A stretch of 64,000 nucleotides of DNA from Labilibaculum antarcticum (GCF_002356295.1 NZ_AP018042.1:4496361-4560360); one strand, 5' to 3'; positions 42,649-52,492 are shown, counted from the stretch's first letter. The notes: generated from the letters alone by a model not told the origin. Numbers and translations: made by a program.

Positions 42649-43626
42649 ATGATTGAAAAGAGCATATCTTTAGGGGTAATTGATCCTCTCGAATTTTATG
42701 GAATTAATAATTCAAAATTGGCAATCTTGAAGGAGATGTTTCCAAAGTTGAAAATAGTTGGAAGAGGCAATGAAATATTTGCCAATGGTGAAGAAAAAAC
42801 GCTTGATTTATTTGAGAAGAAAGTGCACCTGTTGATTCAGCATTATAATCAATATAATGTTCTAACACTTTCCAACATTAAAAGAATTGTATTGGAAAAC
42901 ACGCCCGAGATTCAGGATCCTGATGATCCTAAAAGCGTGATTCTGTTTGGGAATAATGGGAAAATTATTCGCGCCCGTACGGCCAATCAAAAAAAGTTAG
43001 TTGAAAAGACGGCAAAGAACGATATGATTTTTGCTATTGGTCCGGCCGGATCGGGTAAAACCTATACTGCCATTGCTCTGGCTGTTAAAGCCCTGCGTAA
43101 TTCTGAGGTTAAAAAGATCATTTTAAGCAGACCGGCAGTTGAGGCAGGGGAGAATCTGGGTTTCCTTCCCGGAGATTTAAAAGAGAAAATAGATCCTTAT
43201 TTGCAACCCTTGTATGATGCTTTGCTGGATATGATTCCGCCACGTAAGCTGGTAGATTATCTGGAGGCTGAAATCATACAAATTGCTCCCTTGGCTTACA
43301 TGCGTGGACGGACTTTGAACGAAGCATTTGTAATTTTAGATGAGGCACAAAACACAACAGTCAAGCAGTTGAAAATGTTCTTAACGCGGATGGGAACAAG
43401 TGGTAAATTCATGATTACAGGTGATATTACTCAAATTGATTTACCCAGAAAACAACAATCGGGATTGATTCAGGCCTTTCGAATTTTGAAGGACATAAAA
43501 GGAATTGCGATGGTTGAGTTCGATAAATCGGATATTATACGACACCGATTGGTGAAAGAAATTGTTTCTGCTTACGAATTGGAAGATGAAAGGCAGGAAA
43601 AAAAGAGAGAAAGCAAAGAACAGTAA
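42649..43626 (+). CDS. phoH: PhoH-like ATPase
   Basis: PhoH-family proteins are RNA-linked NTPases of incompletely known role. This 325-residue copy has an N-terminal RNA-binding-like part (about 1-110) and an ATPase with Walker A GPAGSGKTYTA, ILSRPAVEAGENLGFLPGD, Walker B FVILDEAQNTT and ITGDITQIDLP. Full length. It is followed after about 200 bp by purC in the same direction, a pairing common in Bacteroidota. Confidence 0.92.
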   Translation: MIEKSISLGVIDPLEFYGINNSKLAILKEMFPKLKIVGRGNEIFANGEEKTLDLFEKKVHLLIQHYNQYNVLTLSNIKRIVLENTPEIQDPDDPKSVILFGNNGKIIRARTANQKKLVEKTAKNDMIFAIGPAGSGKTYTAIALAVKALRNSEVKKIILSRPAVEAGENLGFLPGDLKEKIDPYLQPLYDALLDMIPPRKLVDYLEAEIIQIAPLAYMRGRTLNEAFVILDEAQNTTVKQLKMFLTRMGTSGKFMITGDITQIDLPRKQQSGLIQAFRILKDIKGIAMVEFDKSDIIRHRLVKEIVSAYELEDERQEKKRESKEQ

Positions 43627-43827
43627 AACGGTTATCGGTAAGCAGTTTTGTAAAAAGATAGTTGAGATGGATATAAATAGTTAGTAGTGCTTTTCTGCTT
43701 TTTTACTTTTATCTATCTTCGCACTAAATAAAGGCTAATTTTCAAACTGATGTTATATCGGTAACAGAACACAGCAAATGCCTTATAGTTTAAACCATTT
43801 TTATAAATTATTAGAATTTTTGGAGCA

Positions 43828-44775
43828 ATGAAAGAAGCAATTGTTAAAACAGATTTTAATTTCCCGAATCAAAAGAATCTTTACGTAGGTAAGGTAAGAG
43901 ACGTCTATAATATTAATGATGAGTATCTTGCTATGGTTGTTTCTGATCGTATTTCAGCTTTTGATGTTGTATTACCTGAAGGAATTCCTTTTAAGGGACA
44001 GGTATTGAATCAAATTGCCACCCGCTTTTTAGATGCAACAGCTGATATCGTTCCAAACTGGAAAATTGCAACTCCTGATCCAATGGTAACAGTTGGTCAT
44101 TTGGCAGAACCATTTATGGTGGAGATGGTGATTAGAGGTTACTTAACCGGTCATGCCTGGAGAGAATATAAAGCAGGTAAACGTGTGCTTTGTGGCATGC
44201 CAATGCCCGAAGGGATGAAGGAAAATCAGAAATTCGAGAAACCAATCATTACGCCAACAACCAAGGCAATGGAAGGTCACGATGAAGATATTTCAAGAGA
44301 AGAAATTTTAAAACAAGGCATCGTATCTAAAGAAGATTACGAAATGCTTGAAAAATATACTCAGGCTTTATTTGCCAGAGGAACTGAGATTGCTGCCGAA
44401 AAAGGTCTTATTTTGGTTGATACAAAATATGAATTCGGTAAAAAAGACGGTGTGATCTATTTGATCGATGAAATTCATACTCCAGATTCATCGCGTTATT
44501 TTTATTCGGAAGGATATGCTGAGCGTTTGGCCAAGAATGAGCAGCAAAAGCAGCTATCGAAAGAGTTTGTTCGCGAATGGTTAATGGAGAATGGTTTTCA
44601 AGGTAAAGAAGGACAAAAAGTTCCTGAAATGACCGACGAAAAAGTGAATCAGATCTCTGAGCGTTATATCGAATTGTACGAGAAAATTATTGGCGAGAAG
44701 TTCGTAAAAGCAGATGCCAAAAGCGTTAATGCAAGAATTGAAAAAAATATTTCAGATTGTTTGAAATCTTTATAA
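43828..44775 (+). CDS. purC: SAICAR synthetase PurC
   Basis: PurC joins CAIR and aspartate with ATP to make SAICAR in purine synthesis. At 315 residues it is of the longer (yeast-like) form. [14 protein letters not shown] opens it, with [47 protein letters not shown] and [13 protein letters not shown] as expected active-site regions. No other pur genes are nearby. It ends with a strong terminator. Confidence 0.95.
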   Translation: MKEAIVKTDFNFPNQKNLYVGKVRDVYNINDEYLAMVVSDRISAFDVVLPEGIPFKGQVLNQIATRFLDATADIVPNWKIATPDPMVTVGHLAEPFMVEMVIRGYLTGHAWREYKAGKRVLCGMPMPEGMKENQKFEKPIITPTTKAMEGHDEDISREEILKQGIVSKEDYEMLEKYTQALFARGTEIAAEKGLILVDTKYEFGKKDGVIYLIDEIHTPDSSRYFYSEGYAERLAKNEQQKQLSKEFVREWLMENGFQGKEGQKVPEMTDEKVNQISERYIELYEKIIGEKFVKADAKSVNARIEKNISDCLKSL

Positions 44776-44825
44776 GATAATTACCCCTAAATCCCCTAAA
44801 GGGGACTAAAAGGAAAGAAAAAATA

Positions 44826-44857
44826 AAACCGAAATCTGTAATGATTTCGGTTTTTTT
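44826..44857 (+). terminator. Intrinsic terminator of purC
   Basis: AAACCGAAATC (44826-44836), loop TGTAAT, GATTTCGGTTT (44843-44853) and a run of T to 44857. The 11-bp stem is perfect. A CCCCTAAATCCCCTAAAGGGG repeat lies just upstream at 44783-44803. Confidence 0.9.
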
Positions 44858-44901
44858 AATGTGTTATATTTATTTAGGAGCACAAGCGTGCGTCTATTGA
44901 A

Positions 44902-45237
44902 TCATCCTCCAACTCGTTTTACCTGATAACCTTCTGCTTTTAAAAGATCCATAATTTTCTCACGATGATCGCCTTGAATTAAGATTTCGCCATCTTTTGA
45001 AGAACCTCCGCCACCACATTTGGTTTTTAATAGTTTGCCTAATTCTTTAAGATCATCAGAAGTACCCACAAAACCTTCAATTAGAGTTACAACTTTACCT
45101 TTTCGTTGTTTTTTGTCCAATAAAACTCTTAGTTTTTGTTTGTTGGGAGCTATCGTTTCTTCTACTAAATCTTCATCGTATTCAAATTTGTAATCAGGAT
45201 TTGTAGAGTAGACTATATTTTTTTTGGTTTTTGCCAT
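44902..45237 (-). CDS. SUI1/YciH-type translation factor
   Basis: This 111-residue protein has the eIF1/SUI1 fold in its C-terminal 80 residues: KVVTLIEGFVGTSDDLKELG, LKTKCGGGGSSKDGEILIQG and HREKIMDLLKAEGYQVKRVG. Bacterial members act as non-essential factors that may increase initiation fidelity. Full length, monocistronic. Confidence 0.9.
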   Translation of the reverse strand: MAKTKKNIVYSTNPDYKFEYDEDLVEETIAPNKQKLRVLLDKKQRKGKVVTLIEGFVGTSDDLKELGKLLKTKCGGGGSSKDGEILIQGDHREKIMDLLKAEGYQVKRVGG

Positions 45238-45338
45238 TGTGTTTAAAATATGTTAGTTACTAGTATGCTAGTAACTGGTCTAAAATTGGTGAATAAGCAT
45301 GAATTGCCAGTTATTTATTACTATCAGTACAAAGATAT

Positions 45339-45542
45339 TTAAATTTTAGCTTTGTAAGTAAATCGTTCATAGAAATAGATAATTGAACCAATGAATGGAA
45401 TAAAGGCAACTATTAATATCCAAAATAATTTATTTAGTCCTAATAAGTCACGCATTAATATGTCGATTATCGCAATTAAAGGAAGTAATATTGCTATTAG
45501 TTTGGTTATTAGCCAAATGTCAAATATGATTGAAAGTATCAT
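45339..45542 (-). CDS. Small PLDc_N-type membrane protein
   Basis: This 67-residue membrane peptide has two helices with NKLFWILIVAFIPFIGSIIY, the W(I/V)xxVxxxPxxGxxxY pattern of PLDc_N (phospholipase D nuclease N-terminal) proteins, which as short stand-alone products are of unknown function. It follows a paralogue by 6 bp. Confidence 0.72.
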   Translation of the reverse strand: MILSIIFDIWLITKLIAILLPLIAIIDILMRDLLGLNKLFWILIVAFIPFIGSIIYFYERFTYKAKI

Positions 45543-45548
45543 GTAATC

Positions 45549-45764
45549 TTATTTAATTTTCTGTTTTGATCCGATTATAAAATATATAATTGGACCGATA
45601 AAGGGCAATAGTAGAACTATTAAAATCCAAATTAATTTATTCGAGTTGGTGAACTCATTCCTTAAAACATCAAGTAAGGCTAGTAAGGGTAATAAAAAAG
45701 CAAGTGCAAAAATTAGAAGCATTACAATCATCCCAATGGCAGATGAGGGAGTAATTAGTTCCAT
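45549..45764 (-). CDS. Small PLDc_N-type membrane protein, paralogue
   Basis: This 71-residue product has two helices and NKLIWILIVLLLPFIGPIIY, clearly similar to the neighbour at 45339-45542. The pair arose by tandem duplication. In some bacteria such peptides sit beside phospholipid enzymes, which is not seen here. Confidence 0.72.
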   Translation of the reverse strand: MELITPSSAIGMIVMLLIFALAFLLPLLALLDVLRNEFTNSNKLIWILIVLLLPFIGPIIYFIIGSKQKIK

Positions 45765-45811
45765 TAGTTAATTATGATTAGGTGAATGAATCTTTTAAAG
45801 ATACGAAATTA

Positions 45812-46147
45812 TCATCTTGAAGCACAATTTACACATTTCTTGCTTTCAGGCATAATCATGATTCTTCCGATGGGAATTTGCATTCCACATTTTATGCATT
45901 TTCCAAAATCATCTGAATCGATATTTCTGAGAGATTCTTTTAATGCTGATAGCTGAACTACTTTTTTGCGCAAAGCAGCTTCATTCACACTTTTGTTGTT
46001 TATTGCATCCATTCTACTAATTCTACCAATGGCGCAATCTGGTGAAATAGGTTGAGTTAAATCCTTTAGCATTACGATATCATTTTCAAGCTGTTCTATT
46101 TTTTCTTTTATCTGATTTTCGATATTGTTTTTTTCGTCCTGTATCAT
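45812..46147 (-). CDS. TraR/DksA-type zinc-finger protein
   Basis: This 111-residue protein has an N-terminal coiled-coil region (about 1-35) and a C-terminal four-cysteine zinc finger (CIKCG and CVNCA near 85-108) with FGKCIKCGMQIPIGRIMIMP, the TraR/DksA pattern. Such proteins insert into the RNA polymerase secondary channel or act as small regulators. The acidic tip of DksA is not obvious. Confidence 0.85.
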   Translation of the reverse strand: MIQDEKNNIENQIKEKIEQLENDIVMLKDLTQPISPDCAIGRISRMDAINNKSVNEAALRKKVVQLSALKESLRNIDSDDFGKCIKCGMQIPIGRIMIMPESKKCVNCASR

Positions 46148-46325
46148 TTTTTGTTTATTAATTTCGGGGTTATCAAAGATAACAGAATTTGGAGATTGAA
46201 CTAAGAAACTAAAAACTTCATAAAAAAAGAGTTATTTTTGCCGGTTCGATATCTTCTTCGTATCATTTAATTTAAAAAAATGAGATGTTGAGAAAGCAGG
46301 ATCCTGTAGAAATAAAAATATATTC

Positions 46326-47165
46326 ATGTCGATAGAAAATATTCCGGAAATATATCTTAATAAAGACGAGCCTGTTCAGGATTTGTTTGTTTATGATTTT
46401 AAAATGACCAGTGATGTTGTTAAGAGCAAGGTCAATTTGAGTATGAACATGTTTAGCTTTTTACAGGTGGGTAAAAAACAAGTCCATTTTGCTGATGCAT
46501 CGGTCATGGTTAATAAGAAACAATCCCTACTCATAAGAAAGGGGAATTGGCTATGGACAGAGCTACTTGATAATGACGATATTTATTATTGCAAGCTTCT
46601 CTTCTTTTCGGAAAACAGACTTAAGGAGTTTTTGAAAAAATATACGCCCAAGCAGGAAAGCCTCAAGGATGAAATCCCTTTTTTCGTTATTGAAAATGAC
46701 GATTATATTGCGTCTTATCTGGATTCACTATCGAGAATGAGTGCAATGTCCTCTAGTTTCAATGTAAATTTACTTTCCGTAAAGTTTGAAGAAATCATGC
46801 TGTACCTGACTGCCAAATATGGTCAGAAATTTGAGTTGTACCTGCATTCCCTGATATCCAAGGAAACGTCCCCCTTTAAAAAGACAATTGAGAGTCATGT
46901 CTATTCGAATTTAAAACTGGAAGAAATTGCCTTTTTGTGCAATATGAGTTTATCGACCTTTAAACGCTATTTTATAACGGAATACAATGAATCCCCCGGA
47001 AAATGGTTGCAAGACAAGCGACTGCTAAGAGCAAAAGAACTTTTAGAGAATGGTGAATTAAAAGCCTCTGATATCTATTTGGATTTTGGATATAGCAACC
47101 TATCAAACTTCAGTATTGCTTTCAAAAACAAATTTGGAATCAGTCCAGTTGAGACCACCAAATAA
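46326..47165 (+). CDS. AraC-family transcriptional regulator
   Basis: This 279-residue regulator has an N-terminal sensing domain (about 1-170) and a C-terminal double helix-turn-helix with SLSTFKRYFITEYNESPGKW and LDFGYSNLSNFSIAFKNKFG, the AraC signature (about 230-276). It is co-directional with, and 236 bp upstream of, the iron alcohol dehydrogenase gene, which it may control. Effector unknown. Confidence 0.88.
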   Translation: MSIENIPEIYLNKDEPVQDLFVYDFKMTSDVVKSKVNLSMNMFSFLQVGKKQVHFADASVMVNKKQSLLIRKGNWLWTELLDNDDIYYCKLLFFSENRLKEFLKKYTPKQESLKDEIPFFVIENDDYIASYLDSLSRMSAMSSSFNVNLLSVKFEEIMLYLTAKYGQKFELYLHSLISKETSPFKKTIESHVYSNLKLEEIAFLCNMSLSTFKRYFITEYNESPGKWLQDKRLLRAKELLENGELKASDIYLDFGYSNLSNFSIAFKNKFGISPVETTK

Positions 47166-47401
47166 ACTCAATCAGTCAACCTTCCTGTTCTAATGGGCGA
47201 TATACACATATCTAAAGCTCTCAAATAACACGACAAAATCAACTTGACCTTTTTTAATAAGTTATTGAACTATTTCAGTAAGTAGATCTGCCCCCACATG
47301 CCCTACTTTTGCCTTCGTAATAACAACAAGCGTTCTGACTAAAAACGTAATGACAGAACCTTCGTTGTAAAAATCGAAAAACCAAATAATAGAATAGAAT
47401 T

Positions 47402-48553
47402 ATGGCAAAATTTAAAGTACCAAAAGAAATTTTTCACGGACTAGGTAGCCTTGAAAATCTAAAAGGATTAACAGGGAAAAAAGCGGTTATCGTAATCGGT
47501 GGTAGCTCTGTAAAAGCAAACGGATCTCTAGAAAGAACAGAAAACTACTTGAAAGAAGCAGGTATATCAACAGTTGTGTTCTCGGGTGTTGAACCTGATC
47601 CTTCAATTGAAACTGTATTGAAAGGTGCTGAGTTCTTTACTCAGGAGCAACCAGATGTTATTGTTGGTTTGGGCGGTTGTTCGTCTATCGACGCAGCAAA
47701 AGCAATGTGGATCTACTACGAGTATCCAGATTCAAAACTGGAAGAATTGGCAGCTCCATTTGCTGTGAAACCAATGCGTAACAAAGCCTATTTTGTAGCA
47801 ATTCCTTCTACAAGTGGCACGGGTACTGAAGTGACAGGTCTTTCTGTTATTACTGACAGAGAAAAAGGAACTAAATACCCAATTGTATCTCACGAGTTAA
47901 CACCTGATGTTGCAATTATTGATGGTGATTTATGTGCAAGCATGCCTAAGCATGTAACCGCTAACACAGGATTGGATGTTTTAAGTCATGGCGTAGAGGC
48001 TTATGTTTCTAATATTGCTGACCGTTATAATGATGCGTTGGCAAAAGGTGCTATTGATCTTGTATTCAAAACTCTACCGACTGTTATTGAAGAACCAAAT
48101 AATTTAGAAGCTCGCCAGGCAATGCACGATGCTTCCTGTATGGCAGGTATGGCATTTACAAACGTATGGTTGGGGATTGTTCACTCTATGTCTCACCAAA
48201 TTGGTGGTACTTTCGGTATTCCTCACGGATGTGGTAACGCTATTTTGATGCCGAATGTGATTCGTTTCAACTCTAAAGTAACTAACAAATACAGTGAGCT
48301 TGCAGCTTTATCAGGAAGAACAAGTGCAGAAGAGTTTGCACAAGAAGTATCAAAACTTCGTGCATCAGTGGGTGTTGTGGGTTCTATTAAAGAATATGGT
48401 GTTAGCCAGGAAGAATGGGATGCGAAATTGGATGTACTAACACAGAATGCAATGGATGATCCTTGTACTCTTTTCAACCCTAGAAAACCAAAATTCGAAG
48501 AGATCAAAGCGATCTTCCAAGCTTGTTACGAAGGAAGAGCGATTACTTTGTAA
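47402..48553 (+). CDS. Iron-dependent alcohol dehydrogenase
   Basis: This 383-residue group III (Fe) alcohol dehydrogenase oxidises alcohols or reduces aldehydes with NAD(P). VIVIGGSSVKANGSLE is the nucleotide loop, GLGGCSSIDAAKA the coenzyme motif, and GLDVLSHGVEAYVS, HSMSHQIGGTFGIPHG carry the metal-binding Asp/His residues. Full length with an adjacent strong terminator. The actual substrate cannot be given; the AraC regulator upstream suggests inducible expression. Confidence 0.9.
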   Translation: MAKFKVPKEIFHGLGSLENLKGLTGKKAVIVIGGSSVKANGSLERTENYLKEAGISTVVFSGVEPDPSIETVLKGAEFFTQEQPDVIVGLGGCSSIDAAKAMWIYYEYPDSKLEELAAPFAVKPMRNKAYFVAIPSTSGTGTEVTGLSVITDREKGTKYPIVSHELTPDVAIIDGDLCASMPKHVTANTGLDVLSHGVEAYVSNIADRYNDALAKGAIDLVFKTLPTVIEEPNNLEARQAMHDASCMAGMAFTNVWLGIVHSMSHQIGGTFGIPHGCGNAILMPNVIRFNSKVTNKYSELAALSGRTSAEEFAQEVSKLRASVGVVGSIKEYGVSQEEWDAKLDVLTQNAMDDPCTLFNPRKPKFEEIKAIFQACYEGRAITL

Positions 48554-48572
48554 GTGAAAAATAAATTTTAAT

Positions 48573-48608
48573 AAACACAGGGCGAATTATTCAATTCGCC
48601 CTGTGTTT
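48573..48608 (+). terminator. Terminator of the alcohol dehydrogenase gene
   Basis: AAACACAGGGCGAATT (48573-48588), loop ATTC, AATTCGCCCTGTGTTT (48593-48608): a perfect 16-bp stem 20 bp past the stop codon. The T tail is short. Confidence 0.85.
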
Positions 48609-48813
48609 GTTGTATTAAATTAGAATGTTGTTCCGTTACAATTTTACAAGTTTGATTTATTTGGTATTAGAATTGAATAGGAGATTTAGGAATTTTTCTA
48701 TTTTATTCTATGAATCATGAGCAGGTAGGAGTATTGCCTATTTAGATTCATCCTAAAGTATTTACCCCCGCTAATTTAGATGTGTTTGACTAGGCTGAAA
48801 AATTACTTCTTTC

Positions 48814-48821
48814 TACATTTG
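48814..48821 (+). promoter_or_regulatory. Possible -7 box upstream of nfnA
   Basis: TACATTTG fits TAnnTTTG, 114 bp before the nfnA start. The nearest upstream TTTG (48785-48788) is 25 bp away, longer than the usual 19-22, so the promoter call is tentative. The 48609-48813 stretch holds nothing else recognisable. Confidence 0.4.
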
Positions 48822-48934
48822 ATATATAAATATTTATTGTGAGTTGGAATTGCAAACGACTGAAGTCCAGATGGTTTCGTGTTTTGGTATTGATGTTATT
48901 TAGCATTTTATTCATTCATTTATTTCGAAAAGTA

Positions 48935-49753
48935 ATGAACAAGATAGTTGAAAAAGAGAATTTTTCAGAAAAGGTTGTTAAGATTGTAGTTGAGGCACCT
49001 TTAATTGCCAAGGCTCGCAAGCCTGGTAATTTTGTAATTGTAAGAGTTGGTGAAAAAGGGGAACGTATTCCCTTGACTATTGCTGGCGCTGATATTGCAA
49101 AAGGGACCATTACCATTATCGTTCAGAAAATGGGCGTGTCGTCTACAAAGTTGTGCGATCTTAAGGTTGGAGAATATATAACTGATTTGGTTGGCCCCTT
49201 AGGCAAACCGACTGAAATACATAATGTTGGTACTGTGCTTTGTTGCGGTGGTGGTGTTGGCGTAGCGCCTTTACTTCCAATTGTTGAAGGATATAAAAAA
49301 GCAGGTAATCGTGTAATTACTGTTATCGCTGCAAGATCAAAAGATCTTTTGATTCTGGAAGATGAGATGCGCAAAAATTCCGATGAGCTTATCGTGATGA
49401 CTGATGATGGATCGCATGGAAGAAAAGGTTTGGTTACCGAAGGTATGGAAGAGGTGATTAAGCGTGAGAAAGTCGATGAGTGCATAACCATTGGTCCTGC
49501 CATTATGATGAAATTTTGTTCCTTGTTAACCAAGAAATATGAAATTCCTACTATGGCTAGTTTAAATAGTATTATGGTTGACGGAACTGGTATGTGCGGT
49601 GCATGTAGGGTTACTGTTGATGGTAAAACGAAGTTCACTTGCGTGGATGGACCTGAGTTTGATGCTCATAAAATTGATTTTGACGAAATGATGTCGAGAT
49701 TAGGAGGTTATAAGGAAGAAGAAAAAGACAAAATGGATCATTTTGAGAATTAA
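48935..49753 (+). CDS. nfnA: NfnA-type NADH/ferredoxin-NADP+ oxidoreductase alpha subunit
   Basis: This FAD and [2Fe-2S] subunit works with the next gene product as the electron-bifurcating NADH-dependent reduced ferredoxin:NADP+ transhydrogenase. From the ATG at 48935 it is 272 residues: KIVEKENFSEKVVKIVVEAP, GNFVIVRVGEKGERIPLTI (FAD), LCCGGGVGVAPLLPIVEGY (nucleotide) and MCGACRVTVDGKTKFTCVDG with the cluster cysteines. The start at 48935 is preferred because the longer frame from 48839 adds a hydrophobic stretch foreign to the family. It is followed by nfnB after 23 bp. Confidence 0.9.
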   Translation: MNKIVEKENFSEKVVKIVVEAPLIAKARKPGNFVIVRVGEKGERIPLTIAGADIAKGTITIIVQKMGVSSTKLCDLKVGEYITDLVGPLGKPTEIHNVGTVLCCGGGVGVAPLLPIVEGYKKAGNRVITVIAARSKDLLILEDEMRKNSDELIVMTDDGSHGRKGLVTEGMEEVIKREKVDECITIGPAIMMKFCSLLTKKYEIPTMASLNSIMVDGTGMCGACRVTVDGKTKFTCVDGPEFDAHKIDFDEMMSRLGGYKEEEKDKMDHFEN

Positions 49754-49776
49754 TTAACTAAAGACAAAACAGGACA

Positions 49777-51279
49777 ATGGAAAGGTCTGAAGAATATATA
49801 AAAAACGAACGTAAAAAAGAGTGGAGAGTCGAACTCCAAAAATTAACAAAAGCCAAAGATCGCATGTCGATCGAAAGGGTTCAAATGACAGAAATGGCTC
49901 CTGAAGAGCGCATTAAATCGCAACGTGTTGAGGTGAATATGGGTCTGACTAAAGAGCAGGCAATGTTAGAGGCAACACGTTGTATGGATTGCGCTAACCC
50001 AACCTGCATGGAGGGATGTCCGGTAAGCATTAATATTCCTAAGTTTATTAAGAATATTGAACGCGGAGACATATTGGAAGCGGCATCTGTTTTAAAAGAA
50101 ACAAGTGCTTTGCCTGCCGTTTGTGGTCGTGTTTGTCCACAGGAAGCGCAGTGTGAGGAGAGATGTTTTTACGTTGAAAAATTGAACCTGAAATCAGTAG
50201 CAATTGGTCATTTAGAGCGGTTTGCTGCTGATTTTGAAAGAGAATCGGGTGTGATTTCGGTTCCTAAATTGGCTGAACCGAATGGTGTTCAAGTAGCCGT
50301 TATTGGTTCTGGACCATCAGGACTGTCTTTTGCTGGTGATATGGCGAAATTGGGTTATGATGTAACAGTTTTCGAAGCTCTGCATGAAATTGGTGGTGTG
50401 TTGAAATACGGTATTCCTGAATTCCGCTTGCCAAATGCCGTTGTTGATGTAGAGATTGAGAATTTACGCAAGATGGGTGTTAAATTTATCACCAATTATA
50501 TCGTTGGTCAAACAGCAAGTTTGGATGATTTAAAGAAAGAAGGATACAAAGCATTCTATGTAGGTAGTGGTGCTGGTTTACCTCGTTTTATGAATATTCC
50601 AGGTGAGAATTCTAACGGAATTATGTCATCAAACGAATATTTAACCCGTGTAAATTTAATGGGAGCAGATTCTGAAGAATCAGATACGCCTATTTTACGT
50701 GGTAAAAATGTTGTAGTTGTTGGTGGTGGTAATACCGCTATGGATTCGGTTCGTACTGCAAAACGATTAGGTGCTGAAAGAGCAATTATTGTTTATCGTC
50801 GTTCTGAAGAAGAAATGCCTGCTCGTGCTGAAGAAGTTCATCATGCAAAACAAGAGGGAATCGAATTTCTTACCTTAACAAATCCAATTGAATACATTGC
50901 TGATGAAAATAGGCGTGTAAAACAAATAAGGGTTCAGAAAATGGAATTGGGAGAGCCAGATTCATCGGGCAGAAGAAGACCTGTTCCAATTGAAGGTTCT
51001 GAATATACAATTGATGCAACAGTTGTAATTGTTGCAGTTGGAGTTTCTCCAAATCCATTAATTCCAAATTCGGTTGAAGGATTAGAGGTTTCAAAATGGG
51101 GAACTATTGAGGTTGTAAAAGATAAAATGCAATCCTCAATTCCTGAACTTTTTGCAGGAGGAGATATTGTTCGTGGTGGTGCTACTGTTATTTTAGCAAT
51201 GGGCGATGGTCGTAAAGCTGCTGCAAATATGGATGTTTATTTAAAGGAGAAGTATATGTCTAAAAAAGTAGAACTTTAA
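49777..51279 (+). CDS. nfnB: NfnB / glutamate synthase small-subunit-like NADPH oxidoreductase
   Basis: This 500-residue flavoprotein has the GltA/NfnB layout: an N-terminal region with cysteine-rich cluster motifs (CMDCANPTCMEGCPV and CGRVCPQEAQCEERC), then FAD-binding VIGSGPSGLSFAGD and NADPH-binding VVVGGGNTAMDSVRTAKRLG. In NfnAB it is the bifurcating FAD subunit carrying [4Fe-4S] clusters. A stand-alone glutamate synthase small subunit is the alternative, but no large subunit is present and nfnA is next to it. Confidence 0.92.
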   Translation: MERSEEYIKNERKKEWRVELQKLTKAKDRMSIERVQMTEMAPEERIKSQRVEVNMGLTKEQAMLEATRCMDCANPTCMEGCPVSINIPKFIKNIERGDILEAASVLKETSALPAVCGRVCPQEAQCEERCFYVEKLNLKSVAIGHLERFAADFERESGVISVPKLAEPNGVQVAVIGSGPSGLSFAGDMAKLGYDVTVFEALHEIGGVLKYGIPEFRLPNAVVDVEIENLRKMGVKFITNYIVGQTASLDDLKKEGYKAFYVGSGAGLPRFMNIPGENSNGIMSSNEYLTRVNLMGADSEESDTPILRGKNVVVVGGGNTAMDSVRTAKRLGAERAIIVYRRSEEEMPARAEEVHHAKQEGIEFLTLTNPIEYIADENRRVKQIRVQKMELGEPDSSGRRRPVPIEGSEYTIDATVVIVAVGVSPNPLIPNSVEGLEVSKWGTIEVVKDKMQSSIPELFAGGDIVRGGATVILAMGDGRKAAANMDVYLKEKYMSKKVEL

Positions 51280-51290
51280 AATTAATAGCT

Positions 51291-51749
51291 ATGAAAGAAT
51301 TTAATTCGATAGAAGATATTTTGGATTTTGCCATTAATGAGGAGCAAATGGCTGCTGATTTTTATACAGAACTAGCTGGGAAAATGAAGCATCAGGAGAT
51401 GAAAGATACTTTTGAGCAATATGCCTTGGAAGAACTTGGTCATCGTGCTAAATTGGAAGCAATTAAGAATGGTAAAAAGGTTCAGGTTTCAGAAACTAAA
51501 ATTGCTGATTTAAAAATTGGTGATTATTTATTGGATGTAGATGTTGACAAATCAAATCTTACCTATCAGGAAGCTTTGATTCTTGCCATGAAAAAGGAGA
51601 AAATTGCCTTTAGATTGTATAACGATCTTGCTTCTGCATCGACAGATGAACCTTCAAAAAAATTATTCCTGATGCTTGCTCAGGAAGAAGCAAAACATAA
51701 GCTTCGTTTCGAGGTGGAGTACGATAGTAATATTCTAAAAGAGAATTAG
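51291..51749 (+). CDS. Ferritin-like (rubrerythrin/erythrin) domain protein
   Basis: This 152-residue four-helix protein carries a di-iron site pattern: INEEQMAADFYTEL, LEELGHRAKLE, MKKEKIAFRLYNDL and AQEEAKHKLRFE supply Glu and ExxH ligands in two halves. It probably handles peroxide or oxygen stress, in line with the electron-transfer genes just upstream (11 bp after nfnB). It lacks a rubredoxin domain, so it needs another reductant. Confidence 0.88.
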   Translation: MKEFNSIEDILDFAINEEQMAADFYTELAGKMKHQEMKDTFEQYALEELGHRAKLEAIKNGKKVQVSETKIADLKIGDYLLDVDVDKSNLTYQEALILAMKKEKIAFRLYNDLASASTDEPSKKLFLMLAQEEAKHKLRFEVEYDSNILKEN

Positions 51750-51769
51750 AATTGTAATCAATATACTGA

Positions 51770-51800
51770 AAAGAGTCTTGGGGAATCAAGACTCTTTTTT
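51770..51800 (+). terminator. Terminator of the nfnAB-ferritin operon
   Basis: AAAGAGTCTTG (51770-51780), loop GGGAAT, CAAGACTCTTT (51787-51797) and a run of T follow the ferritin gene. The 11-bp stem is perfect. Confidence 0.9.
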
Positions 51801-51932
51801 TTGTCATTAAAAATTCTTTTGTATTGATTGTTAATATTTTGTAACTTTTAAAGTCGAACTGGAAAGTGAAATAATAGCCTACTAAAATTGATTTTTGGTT
51901 TCGTAATTTATTATCAATTAACAAAAAAAGAA

Positions 51933-52388
51933 ATGAAAATTTTTAGGACATTTGAGGAAATTATCGATTATGCCATTGAAAAGGAGATGGATGAAATTGA
52001 GTTTTATTCTGAAATTGCCAATCGAATGGACAGGGAAAATATGAAAGGTCTTTTTCGGAATTTTGCTCTGGAAAAAACTGCTAGAATGCTTCGTTTGGAG
52101 AAGATGAAGGACGTGAAAACTGGATTTGATTTTGATGAAATTCAGGATCTGAAGATTGAAGGGAGTTTGGAGGATATAGATCATGCAAAAAATGATTTGT
52201 CCTATCAGGATGCTTTGATAATAGCTATGAAAAGGGAAAAGGCTAAATTTAAATTTTATTTGAATATGGCAGGCAGTGCGTTAAATAAAGAATGCAAAGA
52301 TACATTCATAGCATTGGCAAATGAAGAGGCTCGACAAAAATTGAAAATTGAAATAGAATATGACGAACATATTCTATTGGAGAATTGA
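51933..52388 (+). CDS. Ferritin-like paralogue with lost metal ligands
   Basis: This 151-residue protein aligns over its whole length with the ferritin-like protein at 51291-51749 (FRTFEEIIDYAIEKEMDEIE, SYQDALIIAMKREKAKFKFY). Both ExxH motifs are lost: EELGHR is EKTARM here, and EEAKHK is EEARQK. It is therefore unlikely to hold a complete di-iron centre and may be structural or regulatory. The start at 51933 (not 51888) matches the paralogue. A terminator separates the two genes, so it has its own promoter. Confidence 0.82.
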   Translation: MKIFRTFEEIIDYAIEKEMDEIEFYSEIANRMDRENMKGLFRNFALEKTARMLRLEKMKDVKTGFDFDEIQDLKIEGSLEDIDHAKNDLSYQDALIIAMKREKAKFKFYLNMAGSALNKECKDTFIALANEEARQKLKIEIEYDEHILLEN

Positions 52389-52492
52389 TTCGCGAATAAA
52401 AATGAAAAATTGATTGTGAGAAAGCATATTTAAATCGAAATTCTGGTGAAGAATTTCGATTTTATTTTTTACGGTGCAATTATTGTAGATAT

